DNA from: Myroides oncorhynchi | Lineage (GTDB): Bacteria > Bacteroidota > Bacteroidia > Flavobacteriales > Flavobacteriaceae | NCBI RefSeq assembly: GCF_020905415.1 | Contig: NZ_JAJJMP010000001.1 | Location: 4,089,066 to 4,153,065 of the forward strand | Direction: 5' to 3' | DNA: 64,000 nt | Part shown: positions 1 to 10,052 of the stretch, piece by piece | How the letters are laid out: each line of letters begins with the position of its first letter | Numbering within the stretch: position 1 is the first letter of the stretch | The notes under the pieces: generated by a model | Told to the model about the DNA's origin: nothing | The model's database searches: none | Seen by the model: only the letters and a program-made list of their open reading frames with translations | Position numbers and translations under genes: made by a program

Positions 1-1364
1 ATTATATTGTCCCCACAAATTAAAAAACTGCCAAATCCTTTTTAGGTAAACCAGTATACTATCTCTATACAAATTCATAAACAAAATTAAATAGTATGTT
101 CAGCACAAAGCCTATACTTAAGAATGGTTTTTATCATAAATAGAAACCTAGTACCAATGTTAACACTCTTAAAATGAAACATTACCATACTATACTAAAA
201 GAAGTTTCAAAAAACTAATTATAAGTATATCAATAACTTAGTATATTAAAAAAGAACTAGTACTATGTATAGAATAAAGTACATACAAGAAATAAAAAAG
301 TGAAATTAAACATTATCGAAAATTGTAAAATGAAACAAATGTGATTATAGTAAAAAAGTAATTCTAATCACTAAATAAGAAGAAGAGTATAGGATAAAGA
401 AAGGTTAACAGTGAAGTTCATACACTAAATAGCGAATATTATCTTAGTTATCACGACCTATAATATCTGCTATTAGATAAATAATACTTACAACCATTTA
501 ACATAATAAAAGTCACTTACCGCCTCTCACCCCTCTCCAAGTAATACCATGACACTACGGACAAAAAAATCCTACATATTTTAAAGCTTTAATAAATACC
601 TATACAACTCTCTATTAAAATCACAATATAAAAGGTGGTTAAACTAAATAGAAGACAAATACAACTGTTAATTAATGTCAATGCAATCTAACTACTTATA
701 TTTAATCACAATATGCACTACTAAAGTATAGGTGTAATAGACAAAACTGTTATAATATTTAACAAAGAACTATACTTTATAATAGTATAATTCACAGCAT
801 TAACGTATATCTTGTATATACAAAACAAAACAACAAATACAATGCCACAAATCACATACATTCCTAACTATCAAAAAGTTAAAAACAAAAAACCTGTCCA
901 TTCAATGTATAAAATGGAATACCTAACCATTCTTACTAGAAGCTCATCTTCTAAAACATTTAACATTATTAAAAAAGTAGATTTAGAGATAAACCTCTCT
1001 TTTAGACAGTAATATCTCTTACACAAATAGATAAAAAACAAATAATAATATAATCAAGTAAACTCGCATATAGGATTATATATTCTTTATCACGTTGTCT
1101 TCTAAAGAAATAGAAGACACTTATTAATATCATAAATATGTAGATAACATTTAAATGCGAATGAATTGTACAAAACAGAGCAAGATTAGTAATTAAAACA
1201 CACTATAATGTGATTTTAGAGCTAAGTCAGCTATGTAAAGTAGAATTAATTCTCAGTAAATAATTGTTGCAAATTTAAGGTAGTACTACTGCGATGTATT
1301 GATATAATGTTTTGGGCTAAGACATTTTTCATCCCCTTCATGGAAGCTTTAGTACAGATTATTT
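1..1364. other. 1.36-kb AT-rich interval without a supported gene
   Basis: Very AT-rich DNA with frequent stops in all frames. The only open stretch with an ATG (812-1012, 66 codons) has no recognisable motif and Lys/Asn/Ile-rich composition as expected from random AT-rich sequence, so it is not called. Short TATACT/AGTATA words recur but nothing organised enough to call a repeat or origin. It may hold the long upstream region of the LuxR-type gene at 1365. Confidence 0.5.
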
Positions 1365-2633
1365 ATGGTTAAAAAAAAAACAATGGATTCGAAAAAAAAA
1401 CAACAATATATCATTATAAGCACAGTGCCTATTATGATGATACTAAGCTATTTTTCTATTTCTAGCTTAATCAAAATAGGAACTATACTAACTAATTTTT
1501 ATTTAGCACAAACTGCTACTATATTATGTGATCTTACACCACAAATATTGCAAAACAAAATAATTAACAATATAAATATTAATCAATTAACAACTACTTA
1601 TCCAGTATCACATATATCACTACATCATAATCTTGCGAATCACTTAGAGATCTCTTTAAACTACTTCATATCAGGGATATTTTATGGTATGGCATTCTTA
1701 GGATTTATAGCCAGCTTAATAATATATCTTATTTTTAAAGAAAAGAAGTGGGTAAGCTACCTATCAATACAGTTATTAGTCTTTTCCTGCTTTATTTACA
1801 GTGATATCCTAAACCTACTTCACCTAGATATAACAGCTATAGAGAGCTTCTTTAGAGCCACTATCGTAGCTAGTTCTCTACTTTTTACTGGTATGCTAAT
1901 TTCTACATACTACCCATTTAGTGCTAAGAGATTTATGTATAAAAACGAATTGAATATATACTCAATCTCTTCTATTGTAGCTTTAGTACTATACTTCTCT
2001 AGTTATATATATGGTGAAGGCCATTTATTACTATTAGATATTACAGTCATTGCATTATTTATTATGACACAGTATATCAGCCGTATTCTTAAGAGAAGAA
2101 GTAGATATTACTTATATGTAATTCTGTTACTATCACTATGCTTATTATATGGTATCTGTTTTACAAATATGGAAGTTAAACAATCTCTAGTAGAATATAA
2201 CCAAACAATGAACTCTCTAAAACTATTTGTTATAGTGATTATCATTTTCAGTATCATAAACAACTATGTATTAGTACGTAAAACACAAAAACACAATGTA
2301 CGCAACCGCGTCTTTATGTTTCAATATGTACTAATGCTAAAGAACTATCACAAGTTGTTATTGAATGAAAAAAATGCACAAACTAACAAACCTGCTGAAA
2401 TATCTTCTTTAAAAGATCATCAAGGAGACCTATCCTATTATCTAAAGAACAACTACAAACTAACTGAACGTGAAGTAGATGTACTCTATCTTATCTGGGA
2501 TGGACTTACAAATAAAGAGATAGCCCATAAACTGAGTATTACCATAAGTACCACAAAGTATCACATTAGTAATATCTATCTAAAACTAAATGTAAGCTCT
2601 CGCTCTCAGGTATTTGCTCTTAAGGATTGGTAA
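1365..2633 (+). CDS. Membrane-anchored LuxR-family transcriptional regulator
   Basis: A 422-residue protein combining membrane segments with a C-terminal LuxR-type DNA-binding domain. A hydrophobic helix lies near residues 18-45, an extracytoplasmic stretch follows to about 100, then a block of several hydrophobic helices to about 300. The last ~65 residues contain the classic LuxR HTH pattern (LTEREVDVLYLIWDGLTNKE, then a recognition helix around TTKYHISNIYLKL). No receiver or autoinducer domain is visible, so it probably reads a membrane or periplasmic signal directly. Two start codons are available (1365 and 1383); the upstream one is chosen only because it is first. It is monocistronic, followed by a strong hairpin terminator. 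The ligand and targets cannot be told from sequence. Confidence 0.8.
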   Translation: MVKKKTMDSKKKQQYIIISTVPIMMILSYFSISSLIKIGTILTNFYLAQTATILCDLTPQILQNKIINNININQLTTTYPVSHISLHHNLANHLEISLNYFISGIFYGMAFLGFIASLIIYLIFKEKKWVSYLSIQLLVFSCFIYSDILNLLHLDITAIESFFRATIVASSLLFTGMLISTYYPFSAKRFMYKNELNIYSISSIVALVLYFSSYIYGEGHLLLLDITVIALFIMTQYISRILKRRSRYYLYVILLLSLCLLYGICFTNMEVKQSLVEYNQTMNSLKLFVIVIIIFSIINNYVLVRKTQKHNVRNRVFMFQYVLMLKNYHKLLLNEKNAQTNKPAEISSLKDHQGDLSYYLKNNYKLTEREVDVLYLIWDGLTNKEIAHKLSITISTTKYHISNIYLKLNVSSRSQVFALKDW

Positions 2634-2659
2634 TAAAACTTGTATAAAAGTATTAGATT

Positions 2660-2697
2660 TTAAAAAATAGACCTGCTTTAAGGCAGGTCTATTTTAT
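2660..2697. terminator. Bidirectional intrinsic terminator
   Basis: A 13-bp perfect stem (AAAATAGACCTGC at 2664-2676 with its complement at 2683-2695, 6-nt loop) sits between the convergent LuxR-type gene and hisIE. The A/T flanks give a U-tract on either strand, so it can serve both transcripts. Confidence 0.85.
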
Positions 2698-2803
2698 AAG
2701 GCTTTGTAATATATCTTGAAATTCACATATTTAGAAAATATTTTTTCCTAAACAGAAATATCCGAATCTCAGAAATACTATACATCTTCAAGTATTTGGG
2801 TGT

Positions 2804-3400
2804 TTATTTAAGATGTCTTTCTTTTAACACAGACTCTATATCGCTCATCAAAAACCCTTTAGCTTTTAGCAAGATCAAATAGTGATACAACAAATCTGCA
2901 GCTTCACTTTTAAATAGGTCATCATTATCATCTTTGGCCTCGATAACTACTTCCACTGCTTCCTCTCCTACTTTTTGAGCTACTTTATTAATTCCTCTCT
3001 TAAATAGTTGATTGGTATAAGACGATTCTACATTGTTATCAATACGCTCACTGATGATATTCTCTAAAGTGTAAACAAAACCTTTATCACCAATCTCTCC
3101 AAAACAAGAAGTACTTCCTGTATGGCAAGTAGCTCCTATAGCTTCTACTTGTATCAATAGGCAGTCCCTATCACAGTCTGTCAAAATTTCTTTTACTAAT
3201 AAGTAATGACCAGAAGTTTCTCCCTTCGTCCATAATCTATTCTTGGTACGGCTAAAGAAAGTTACCTTTCCATCTTGTATTGTTTTTTGGTAAGCTTCCT
3301 CATTCATATACCCTTGCATTAATACTTGCATCGAATTCTTATCCTGGATAATGACAGGTACTAATCCATTTCCTTTATTAAAATCTATATCTAGTCTCAT
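2804..3400 (-). CDS. hisIE: Bifunctional phosphoribosyl-AMP cyclohydrolase / phosphoribosyl-ATP pyrophosphatase
   Basis: Catalyses steps 2 and 3 of histidine biosynthesis in the cytoplasm: hydrolysis of PR-ATP to PR-AMP (HisE) and ring opening to ProFAR (HisI). Residues 1-~105 are the HisI domain with the metal-binding cysteines (DCDRDCLLIQVEAIGATCHT) and the STSCF motif; residues ~110-198 are the HisE domain with the acidic helix motif GEEAVEVVIEAKDDN and EAADLLYHYLILL. Length 198 matches the fused Bacteroidota enzyme. It is the last gene of the his operon and its start overlaps the end of hisF by 4 nt, suggesting translational coupling. Confidence 0.96.
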   Translation of the reverse strand: MRLDIDFNKGNGLVPVIIQDKNSMQVLMQGYMNEEAYQKTIQDGKVTFFSRTKNRLWTKGETSGHYLLVKEILTDCDRDCLLIQVEAIGATCHTGSTSCFGEIGDKGFVYTLENIISERIDNNVESSYTNQLFKRGINKVAQKVGEEAVEVVIEAKDDNDDLFKSEAADLLYHYLILLKAKGFLMSDIESVLKERHLK

Positions 3401-4149
3401 CTTACATTAATGTTATTCATTTTTAAAACTTGCTTTAACTCTGGTATGCTAACTTCTCCATAGTGAAAGATACTTGCCGCTAATGCCCCTGTAGCCTTAG
3501 TCTGTGTAAATACCTCTTCAAAGTGCTGTTTATTACCAGCTCCTCCAGATGCTATCACAGGTATATTTACCGTTTTAGCAACCTCAGCGGTAATATCTAT
3601 AGCAAAGCCAGCTTTAGTACCGTCATTATTCATTGAAGTCAACAGTATCTCACCCGCTCCTAAACTAGCTACTTGCTTAGCCCAATCGATAGTCTTTAAG
3701 TCAGTCTTGATACGCCCTCCTGCACTGTATACCCACCATTCTCCCTCTTCGTACTTTGTATCTATAGCCACTACTGCACACTGACTTCCCAATGCCTGAG
3801 CAATCTCTTGTATTAACTCAGGTCTCTTGATAGCGGCTGAGTTTACACTTACTTTATCTGCGCCTGCTCTCACTAAATCTATCGCTTGTTTTTTAGTACA
3901 AATACCTCCACCTACGGTAAAAGGGATATTAATCTGACTCGCAATCTCATTGACTAAACCAATCAGCGTCTTCCTATTCTCTATTGTAGCTGTAATATCC
4001 AGAAAGACCAACTCATCTACTCCTTCTACTACATAGCGTTGAGCTAAAGTGATAGGATTACCAGCTCGCTGTATATCAACGAAGTTAATCCCTTTCACTA
4101 CCTCTCCATCCTGTATATCCATACAGGCTATTATTCTCTTTTTTAGCAT
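3397..4149 (-). CDS. hisF: Imidazole glycerol phosphate synthase cyclase subunit HisF
   Basis: A 250-residue (beta/alpha)8 barrel that uses ammonia delivered from HisH to convert PRFAR to imidazole glycerol phosphate and AICAR. The two catalytic aspartates are visible in [16 protein letters not shown] (near residue 11) and [20 protein letters not shown] (near 130). The phosphate-binding loops GGGI and SGGAGN are present. Overlaps hisA by 7 nt and hisIE by 4 nt, and works as a heterodimer with HisH encoded two genes upstream. Confidence 0.97.
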   Translation of the reverse strand: MLKKRIIACMDIQDGEVVKGINFVDIQRAGNPITLAQRYVVEGVDELVFLDITATIENRKTLIGLVNEIASQINIPFTVGGGICTKKQAIDLVRAGADKVSVNSAAIKRPELIQEIAQALGSQCAVVAIDTKYEEGEWWVYSAGGRIKTDLKTIDWAKQVASLGAGEILLTSMNNDGTKAGFAIDITAEVAKTVNIPVIASGGAGNKQHFEEVFTQTKATGALAASIFHYGEVSIPELKQVLKMNNINVR

Positions 4150-4856
4150 AACGCACTCAACTCTTTTAAGGTAATTCTACCTTCGTAAATAGCCTTACCG
4201 ATTATCACTCCTTCACAACCTATCTTCTTTAACTCATATAATTCTGCTACCGTAGTTAGCCCTCCACTAGCAATCAGTTTAACCTCCGTATTCGTTATAA
4301 TCTCCTTATACAACTCTATGGCAGGGCCATTTAGCATTCCATCTTTTTCTATATCAGTAACGATAGTATAAGACACTCCTCTCTGTTCATACGATTGGAT
4401 AAACTCTAGCACATCTGTATCCGCAGAATCTAACCACCCTTGGGTCATAATCTTGCGCTGCTTACAGTCTGCTCCTAATATAATCTGCTCACTCCCGTAT
4501 CGCTCTAACCATGTTAAGAATAACTCTGGTTTAGTCGCTGCTATACTTCCTACAGTTACTTGCTTAGCTCCACTGTTAAAAGCAGTGATGATATCCGAGT
4601 CATTCTTAATACCTCCACCGAAGTCTATCTGTAAGTTTGTCTGAGCAGCTATTTTCTCTAATACCTTGGCATTCATTATTTGGCTTGACTTAGCCCCATC
4701 TAGATCCACTACGTGTAGATACTTAATTCCTGCATCTTCAAACTGCTTAGCCACGTCTACGGGACTTGTATTATACACTTTAGAGGTGTTGTAATCCCCC
4801 TTAGATAGTCGAACACATTGTCCTCCTATTATATCTATCGCTGGTATGATTCTCAT
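4143..4856 (-). CDS. hisA: ProFAR isomerase HisA
   Basis: 1-(5-phosphoribosyl)-5-[(5-phosphoribosylamino)methylideneamino]imidazole-4-carboxamide isomerase, 237 residues, a half-barrel-duplicated TIM barrel homologous to HisF. The catalytic acid/base aspartates appear in [19 protein letters not shown] (residue ~8) and [20 protein letters not shown] (~128). Conserved phosphate-binding elements FGGGIK and ASGGLTT are present. It supplies the substrate of HisHF and is co-transcribed with them, overlapping hisH by 4 nt. Confidence 0.97.
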   Translation of the reverse strand: MRIIPAIDIIGGQCVRLSKGDYNTSKVYNTSPVDVAKQFEDAGIKYLHVVDLDGAKSSQIMNAKVLEKIAAQTNLQIDFGGGIKNDSDIITAFNSGAKQVTVGSIAATKPELFLTWLERYGSEQIILGADCKQRKIMTQGWLDSADTDVLEFIQSYEQRGVSYTIVTDIEKDGMLNGPAIELYKEIITNTEVKLIASGGLTTVAELYELKKIGCEGVIIGKAIYEGRITLKELSALC

Positions 4857-5434
4857 AATTCTAAAAAATTCTTTAATAATAGTTCTCCTACTTTACCTGA
4901 CTTCTCAGGATGAAACTGTACTGCATAAAAATTACCTTTAGCTAAGGCAGCCGAAAAAGGCACTATATAATTATTAACAGCTATAGTATCCTTAGATAAG
5001 GTAGCATAATAACTGTGTACAAAGTAGAAATTATCTAATTCTTCAATCCCTTTAAACAAGGTCTCTTCTTGTATCATATTACAATTATTCCATCCCATAT
5101 GAGGGACAATATCTGTGGAAGGAAAGAGCTTTACTTCATTGTCAAAAACACCTAGTCCTGCTACATTTCCTTCTTCACTAGAATGACACAGTAATTGCAT
5201 ACCTAAGCAAATCCCTAATACCGGTTGTTTTAAACTTACGATAACCTTATCCAATCCTTTATCTACTAAATACCTCATCGCAGAAGAAGCTTCTCCTACT
5301 CCTGGAAAGATCACCTTATCTGCAGTAGTAAGTAGCGCTAAATCATCTGTGACCACAGTCTTATAGCCTAGTCGTTCTATAGCATTCTGTACAGACTGTA
5401 CATTACCTGCATTGTATTTTAAGATTGCAATCAT
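4853..5434 (-). CDS. hisH: Imidazole glycerol phosphate synthase glutaminase subunit HisH
   Basis: Class I glutamine amidotransferase, 193 residues, releasing ammonia from glutamine for HisF. The triad is visible: nucleophile Cys in [10 protein letters not shown], His and Glu in VQFHPEKSG near residue 180. The N-terminal [18 protein letters not shown] is typical of HisH. Overlaps both neighbours by 4 nt (ATGA-type junctions). Confidence 0.97.
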   Translation of the reverse strand: MIAILKYNAGNVQSVQNAIERLGYKTVVTDDLALLTTADKVIFPGVGEASSAMRYLVDKGLDKVIVSLKQPVLGICLGMQLLCHSSEEGNVAGLGVFDNEVKLFPSTDIVPHMGWNNCNMIQEETLFKGIEELDNFYFVHSYYATLSKDTIAVNNYIVPFSAALAKGNFYAVQFHPEKSGKVGELLLKNFLEL

Positions 5435-6522
5435 AGTATGCCTTTAGTACTTGGTATATTGTAATTCCCTGTTTTACTTACTGCCATCTTTATTGCTTTA
5501 GCAAAAGCTTTAAAGATAGATTCTATCTTGTGGTGTTCGTTATCTCCTTCTACCTTTATATTCAGATTACAACTCGCTGCATCGGCAAAAGATTTAAAAA
5601 AGTGATAGAACATCTCTGTTGGCATATCTCCTACTTTCTCTCTTTTAAACTCTGCGTCCCACATCAGCCATGCTCTCCCTCCGAAGTCTATAGCTACCTG
5701 AGCTAGACACTCATCCATCGGTAGTAAAAAGCCATATCTCTCTATTCCTTTCTTATTGCCTAATGCGCGTTTAAACGCTGTACCTAATGCTATAGCTGTA
5801 TCTTCTATCGTATGGTGCTCATCTACCTGTAAGTCACCTTTGACCTTTATTTTTAGACCTATATTACCATGTCTATTGACTTGTTCTAACATATGATCAA
5901 AGAATCCTAAGCCTGTCTCGATGACACAGTCTTTAGCACTGTCTAGATCCACCTCTATATCAATAGTAGTCTCATTTGTCTTTCTGCATTCTTTACCTAT
6001 ACGAGGTTCTTGTTTTAAGAACTGATAGATATCTTCCCAATCTATTGTGCTAAGTGCTGCACGCTCATCTGCTACCTCATTAATATAGATTACTTTACTT
6101 CCTAAGTTTTCTGCTAGTTGTATATCCGTCTGACGGTCACCTAATACATATGAATTAGCCAAATCATACTCTCCATACACATACTTCCCTAACATCCCTA
6201 AACCAGGTTTGCGAGTAGGTCTATTCTCATAGTCTAAAGAGTCATCTACATAAATATCTGTGAATACTACTCCCTCTCCTGCTAGTGTGTCCAATATAAA
6301 ATTCTGCACCGGCCAAAAAGTATCTTCTGGAAAAGAGCTTGTCCCTAGCCCATCCTGATTACTAACTAACACTAAAGTGTAATCTAACTCTCTAGCTATC
6401 TTAGACAAACTAGAAATAGCCTTAGGCAAGAATACTAACTTCTCAAAACTATCGATCTGAAAGTCTTCAGGTTCTTTAATAATAGTTCCATCTCTATCTA
6501 TAAATAATACTTTCTTACTCAC
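5431..6522 (-). CDS. hisB: Bifunctional histidinol-phosphatase / imidazoleglycerol-phosphate dehydratase
   Basis: A 363-residue fused HisB as in enterobacteria. Residues 1-~165 form a HAD-type phosphatase with the nucleophile motif [12 protein letters not shown] and later [15 protein letters not shown]. Residues ~170-363 form the IGP dehydratase with metal-binding histidines in [29 protein letters not shown] and [16 protein letters not shown]. The fusion performs steps 6 and 8 of the pathway. Overlaps hisC by 8 nt. Confidence 0.97.
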   Translation of the reverse strand: MSKKVLFIDRDGTIIKEPEDFQIDSFEKLVFLPKAISSLSKIARELDYTLVLVSNQDGLGTSSFPEDTFWPVQNFILDTLAGEGVVFTDIYVDDSLDYENRPTRKPGLGMLGKYVYGEYDLANSYVLGDRQTDIQLAENLGSKVIYINEVADERAALSTIDWEDIYQFLKQEPRIGKECRKTNETTIDIEVDLDSAKDCVIETGLGFFDHMLEQVNRHGNIGLKIKVKGDLQVDEHHTIEDTAIALGTAFKRALGNKKGIERYGFLLPMDECLAQVAIDFGGRAWLMWDAEFKREKVGDMPTEMFYHFFKSFADAASCNLNIKVEGDNEHHKIESIFKAFAKAIKMAVSKTGNYNIPSTKGIL

Positions 6523-7555
6523 GATCTATCGTTTTTAATGCTGTTATTAATTGGTTGTTTTCTTCTGGTGTACCTATTGAGATACGCAAAGTGTTCTCTA
6601 CGACCTTACTTCTATTTCTCACAACGATTTGTCTATCTATTAACTCTTGATACAACTGATCAGCCTTATCAAATTTGACTAAGAGACAATTAGCTTCTGA
6701 AGGATAAATAAACTGTGTCATCGAGAGTGTGCTTAATTCTCTAATTAGCCTTTCTTTCTCGTTTAAAAGGATTATTATTCTCTCTTTAAAACCTAAAGTG
6801 TCACTTAGTAGTTCGATAGCTTGCTGTTGGTTACTAATGCTTAAGTTATAAGGAGACTTCACTTTATTAAAATAGTAAAGTACCTCCTCACTCATCCATG
6901 CCATACCGATGCGAAGTCCTGCCATTCCCCATCCCTTAGACAATGTCTGTAAGATAATCAGGTTACCATACTGAGACAGTTCTTCTAACCACGAAGCTTC
7001 TTTGCTAAAGTCTATATACGCTTCATCTATAATTACTATTCCTTTAAACCTTTTGAGCAATGAAATTATCGTCTCTTTCTCAATCAAATTACCTGTAGGG
7101 TTATTAGGCGAACAGATAAACATCAATTTCACAGTAGGGTCTTCTAAATAAGGTTCTACTAATCCCTCTTCTATCTGAAACACCTTATCTAAAGGAAGTG
7201 TGATTAGTTTCACTGCATTAATATTAGCATAGACCTCATACATCCCATAAGTAGGGGTAAATACGATAGCTTTATCTTTATTGGGTTCACAGAATATTCG
7301 GTAAGCCAAATCAATCGCTTCATCACTTCCATTTCCTAAGAATAACTGCTCAGGAGCACCTCCTTTTATCTCGCTAATCACTTGCTTTAATTCACATTGA
7401 TAAGGATCAGGATAGCGATTCACTGTACCATACGGATTCTCGTTTGCATCTAAGAATATTCCCTTATCTCCTTTGTACTCATCTCGTGCGCTTATATAAG
7501 GGGATAAAACCTTAATATTCGGACGAACTAATTCATTTATTTTATTATTACTCAT
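6515..7555 (-). CDS. hisC: Histidinol-phosphate aminotransferase
   Basis: PLP-dependent fold-type I aminotransferase (346 residues) converting imidazole acetol phosphate to histidinol phosphate with glutamate. Visible landmarks: [14 protein letters not shown] near residue 75, CSPNNPTGN near 150, [10 protein letters not shown] near 175, and the PLP-lysine motif [14 protein letters not shown] near 205. Length and gene position between hisB and hisD fit HisC rather than a general aminotransferase. Overlaps hisD by 8 nt. Confidence 0.96.
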   Translation of the reverse strand: MSNNKINELVRPNIKVLSPYISARDEYKGDKGIFLDANENPYGTVNRYPDPYQCELKQVISEIKGGAPEQLFLGNGSDEAIDLAYRIFCEPNKDKAIVFTPTYGMYEVYANINAVKLITLPLDKVFQIEEGLVEPYLEDPTVKLMFICSPNNPTGNLIEKETIISLLKRFKGIVIIDEAYIDFSKEASWLEELSQYGNLIILQTLSKGWGMAGLRIGMAWMSEEVLYYFNKVKSPYNLSISNQQQAIELLSDTLGFKERIIILLNEKERLIRELSTLSMTQFIYPSEANCLLVKFDKADQLYQELIDRQIVVRNRSKVVENTLRISIGTPEENNQLITALKTIDRE

Positions 7556-8837
7556 TGCTCAACTTTTTAAGGCGGATACTCACAGCATTTTTGTGAGCGA
7601 CTAACTCTTCTGCTTCTGCCATTACTTCTATTGTTTTACCAATGTTCTTTAGTCCTTGTTTCGTTAGCTTTTGAAAAGTAATCTTCTTTACAAAGCTGTC
7701 TACTGATACTCCACTATAGCTCTTTGCATAGCCATTCGTAGGTAGTGTGTGATTAGTACCACTGGCATAGTCACCAGCACTCTCACAAGAATAAGCTCCT
7801 AAGAATACAGAACCTGCATTGATTACTAAGTCTATATACTTCTCAGCATTCTCTATATTTAAAATTAAGTGTTCAGGAGCATAAGCATTGCTAAAAACAA
7901 TACATTCTTCTATAGTAGAGAACTCTATCATCAAGCTATTGTTCAGTGTCTGTTTTGCTAAGTCTTTACGAGGTAGTTCTTCTAGTTGTTTCTCCAATGC
8001 CTCAGCTACTTCACTTATCTTCTGTTTCGTTGTGGTCACAAATACTACTTGACTATCTGTTCCGTGCTCTGCCTGTGACAATAGATCTGCTGCTATATAA
8101 TCTGCATCAGCCTCTTGATCTGCGATGACTAATACTTCACTAGGCCCCGCTGGCATATCGATAGCTACGCCTTGTGTCTGTACTAACTCTTTAGCTTTAG
8201 TTACATACTGATTACCAGGTCCAAATATCTTATAGACTTGAGGAACTGTTTCTGTACCATACGCCATAGCAGCTATTGCCTGAGCACCTCCTATCTTAAA
8301 GATAGTCTCTATCCCTAAGTATTGAGCCGCATAAAGAACTACTTCGTTTACTTTGCCTTGTTTATTACATGGTGTACACAATACTAATTCCTTACACCCC
8401 GCTAATTGAGCAGGAATAGTCAACATTAACAATGTGGAAAATAACGGAGCTGTACCACCTGGTATATAAAGTCCTACTTTCTCTATTCCTACACACTTTC
8501 TCCAGCAAGTCACTCCATCTGTAGTCTCTACTTTATCTTCTGTAGATAATTGAGACTGGTGAAACTTTCTAATATTCGATGCTGCTATAGCTATGGCATC
8601 TTTGATATCCTGATTGACTAAAGTAGCGGCTTCTGCTATCTCCTGTCTACTTACTCTGAAGTCTGTTAACTGTACTCCATCAAATAATGAAGCATAATTC
8701 TGAATAGCCAGATTTCCTCTTTCTTTGACTTGTTTAAGTACTGTACTGATACTCTCATTTAGGCTTTCTGTCGTGATAATAGGACGCTTTGTTAACCCTA
8801 TCCATTCTTCTCTTGCAGGTTTATATACTGTTATCAT
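7548..8837 (-). CDS. hisD: Histidinol dehydrogenase
   Basis: A 429-residue zinc-dependent NAD enzyme oxidising histidinol to histidine in two steps. The family signatures GLYIPGGTAPLFSTLLM, IDMPAGPSEVLVIAD, SQAEHGTDSQ and YAPEHLIL are present, with SAGDYASGTNHTLPTNGYAK near residue 360 carrying the substrate/zinc-binding Asp and His. Separated from hisG by 11 nt, the only non-overlapping junction in the operon. Confidence 0.97.
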   Translation of the reverse strand: MITVYKPAREEWIGLTKRPIITTESLNESISTVLKQVKERGNLAIQNYASLFDGVQLTDFRVSRQEIAEAATLVNQDIKDAIAIAASNIRKFHQSQLSTEDKVETTDGVTCWRKCVGIEKVGLYIPGGTAPLFSTLLMLTIPAQLAGCKELVLCTPCNKQGKVNEVVLYAAQYLGIETIFKIGGAQAIAAMAYGTETVPQVYKIFGPGNQYVTKAKELVQTQGVAIDMPAGPSEVLVIADQEADADYIAADLLSQAEHGTDSQVVFVTTTKQKISEVAEALEKQLEELPRKDLAKQTLNNSLMIEFSTIEECIVFSNAYAPEHLILNIENAEKYIDLVINAGSVFLGAYSCESAGDYASGTNHTLPTNGYAKSYSGVSVDSFVKKITFQKLTKQGLKNIGKTIEVMAEAEELVAHKNAVSIRLKKLSNE

Positions 8838-8848
8838 AGCTTCTTGCT

Positions 8849-9706
8849 TTAGTAAATCATTTTTTCTATTGGAGCTACTAGAATTCCCTCAGCCCCTAAG
8901 GCTTTTAACTCGTCGATGATATCCCAGAATTGGTCTTCTTGGATAACAGAGTGTAGGCTACTCCAACCTTCATCTGCTAAGGGTAAGATAGTAGGACTTT
9001 TCATTCCTGGAAGTATAGATATGATTTGGTCAAGTTTATCATTAGGGGCATTTAGTAAGATATACTTACGTTCCTTAGCATTAAGTACAGATTTGATACG
9101 GAATAACAGCTTGTCTAATAAAGCTTGTTTCTTCTCCCCTAAAGCTTGATTGCTAATTAAGACTGCTTGGCTGTCTAGTACCTTCTCTACTTCTTTAAGT
9201 CCATTAGACATTAGTGTAGACCCACTACTCACAATATCACAAACTCCATTAGCAAGCCCTATGCTAGGTGCTATCTCTACACTTCCTGAAATAAACTCTA
9301 TGGTAGCATTGATGCCCTGTTCTTTTAAGTATTTTTCTAAAACGAAAGGATATGAAGTAGCAATCTTTTTGCCTTCAAAGTAATTGATGTCTTGGTAATC
9401 AACTTCTTTAGAAACAGCTAAACTCAAACGACAGCTACCGAAACCTAAGTATTCTAGAATAGTAACAGGAAGGTTCGCTTCTAAGAATACATTCTCCCCT
9501 ACAATACCGATGTCAGCAACTTGCTGCTCTACATACTTAGTCACATCATCATCACGTAAGAACAGTACTTCAATAGGGAAGTTCTTACTTTCGGCAATCA
9601 GTTTACCTCCGCCATTAGGAAACTTGATACCACATTCTTTTAATAATTCTAAGGATTTCTCACTAAGACGTCCGCTTTTTTGAATTGCAATTTTTAATTT
9701 ACTCAT
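8849..9706 (-). CDS. hisG: ATP phosphoribosyltransferase, long form
   Basis: First committed enzyme of histidine synthesis, 285 residues. Catalytic part in residues 1-~210 (KLKIAIQKSGRLSEKSLELL start, and the PRPP-binding region around EIAPSIGLANGVCDIVSSGS), followed by the C-terminal HisG_C regulatory domain (LPGMKSPTILPLADEGWSSL to the end) that makes the long form independent of HisZ and sensitive to histidine. First structural gene of the operon; its 5' leader contains a His-codon attenuator (see 9772-9931). The start at 9706 is the first ATG of the homologous reading frame. Confidence 0.97.
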   Translation of the reverse strand: MSKLKIAIQKSGRLSEKSLELLKECGIKFPNGGGKLIAESKNFPIEVLFLRDDDVTKYVEQQVADIGIVGENVFLEANLPVTILEYLGFGSCRLSLAVSKEVDYQDINYFEGKKIATSYPFVLEKYLKEQGINATIEFISGSVEIAPSIGLANGVCDIVSSGSTLMSNGLKEVEKVLDSQAVLISNQALGEKKQALLDKLLFRIKSVLNAKERKYILLNAPNDKLDQIISILPGMKSPTILPLADEGWSSLHSVIQEDQFWDIIDELKALGAEGILVAPIEKMIY

Positions 9707-9725
9707 GATATTTTTTGATTAAAAT

Positions 9726-9800
9726 GTTTGAGTAAATCGATAGGAAGTATCAAATAGCAATACGCTTAAAAACAAAAAATCCCGTCTGATTTACTCAAAC
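9726..9800. repeat. 13-bp inverted repeat linking attenuator loop to hisG 5' region
   Basis: GTTTGAGTAAATC at 9726-9738 is the exact reverse complement of GATTTACTCAAAC at 9788-9800. In the his transcript the second copy is the loop side of the terminator hairpin and the first lies about 20 nt upstream of the hisG start. Once transcription passes the terminator, a 13-bp helix between them could open the terminator hairpin or mask the hisG initiation region. Chance occurrence of a perfect 13-mer over 75 bp is small even in AT-rich DNA. Confidence 0.7.
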
Positions 9801-9805
9801 GGGAT
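9772..9805 (-). terminator. his operon attenuator terminator
   Basis: On the minus strand, ATCCCGT (9805-9799) and ACGGGAT (9785-9779) form a 7-bp stem with a 13-nt loop and are followed directly by a run of U (9778-9773). It lies between the leader peptide and hisG, the position of an attenuator terminator. Confidence 0.85.
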
Positions 9806-9839
9806 AAATAGATATTTTGGATTCAAATACACCATATCA

Positions 9840-9899
9840 TTACCAGCTCGTAAGAGTGCAAGTAAAATGATGATGATGATGTAATTGACTTGGATACAT
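9840..9899 (-). CDS. hisL: his operon leader peptide (attenuator)
   Basis: A 19-codon reading frame MYPSQLHHHHHFTCTLTSW ending in TAA, too short for ordinary gene finding. Five consecutive His codons (CAT x5 at 9867-9881) immediately upstream of the his operon are diagnostic of a leader peptide that senses charged tRNA-His. The His-codon stretch (9862-9878) can pair with the segment around and after the stop codon (9830-9843, GUAAUGAUAUGGUG) through about 14 base pairs with small bulges, matching the classical 1:2 helix. When ribosomes stall on the His codons this pairing is lost and an alternative structure should prevent the terminator at 9772-9805. I could not resolve the antiterminator helix by eye. 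The symbol follows enterobacterial usage. Confidence 0.88.
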   Translation of the reverse strand: MYPSQLHHHHHFTCTLTSW

Positions 9900-9923
9900 G
9901 TCTTTTTTGTTTATTTGATAGGT

Positions 9924-9931
9924 CAAATGTA
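9924..9931 (-). promoter_or_regulatory. his operon promoter -7 element
   Basis: TACATTTG on the minus strand matches the Bacteroidota -7 consensus TAnnTTTG and lies 25 bp upstream of the leader-peptide ATG, giving a short leader transcript. No perfect TTG -33 element is seen at the expected spacing. Confidence 0.6.
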
Positions 9932-10052
9932 TATATAATTTTAATACACTTGGTTAATTATTTTTATCTATTTCTTATACTTTTCAAATATTCTTTATTT
10001 AAAACAGCATACAAACTCAATGACAGCATGACTTTTAGCTTAATAAAAACTA

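Noticed and set aside
812..1012. 66-codon open frame in the first intergenic region
   Set aside because: Composition is that of random AT-rich DNA, with no promoter, motif or neighbour to support it.
9862..9881. GAT/CAT trinucleotide run as a microsatellite
   Set aside because: It is explained by the five His codons of the leader peptide.
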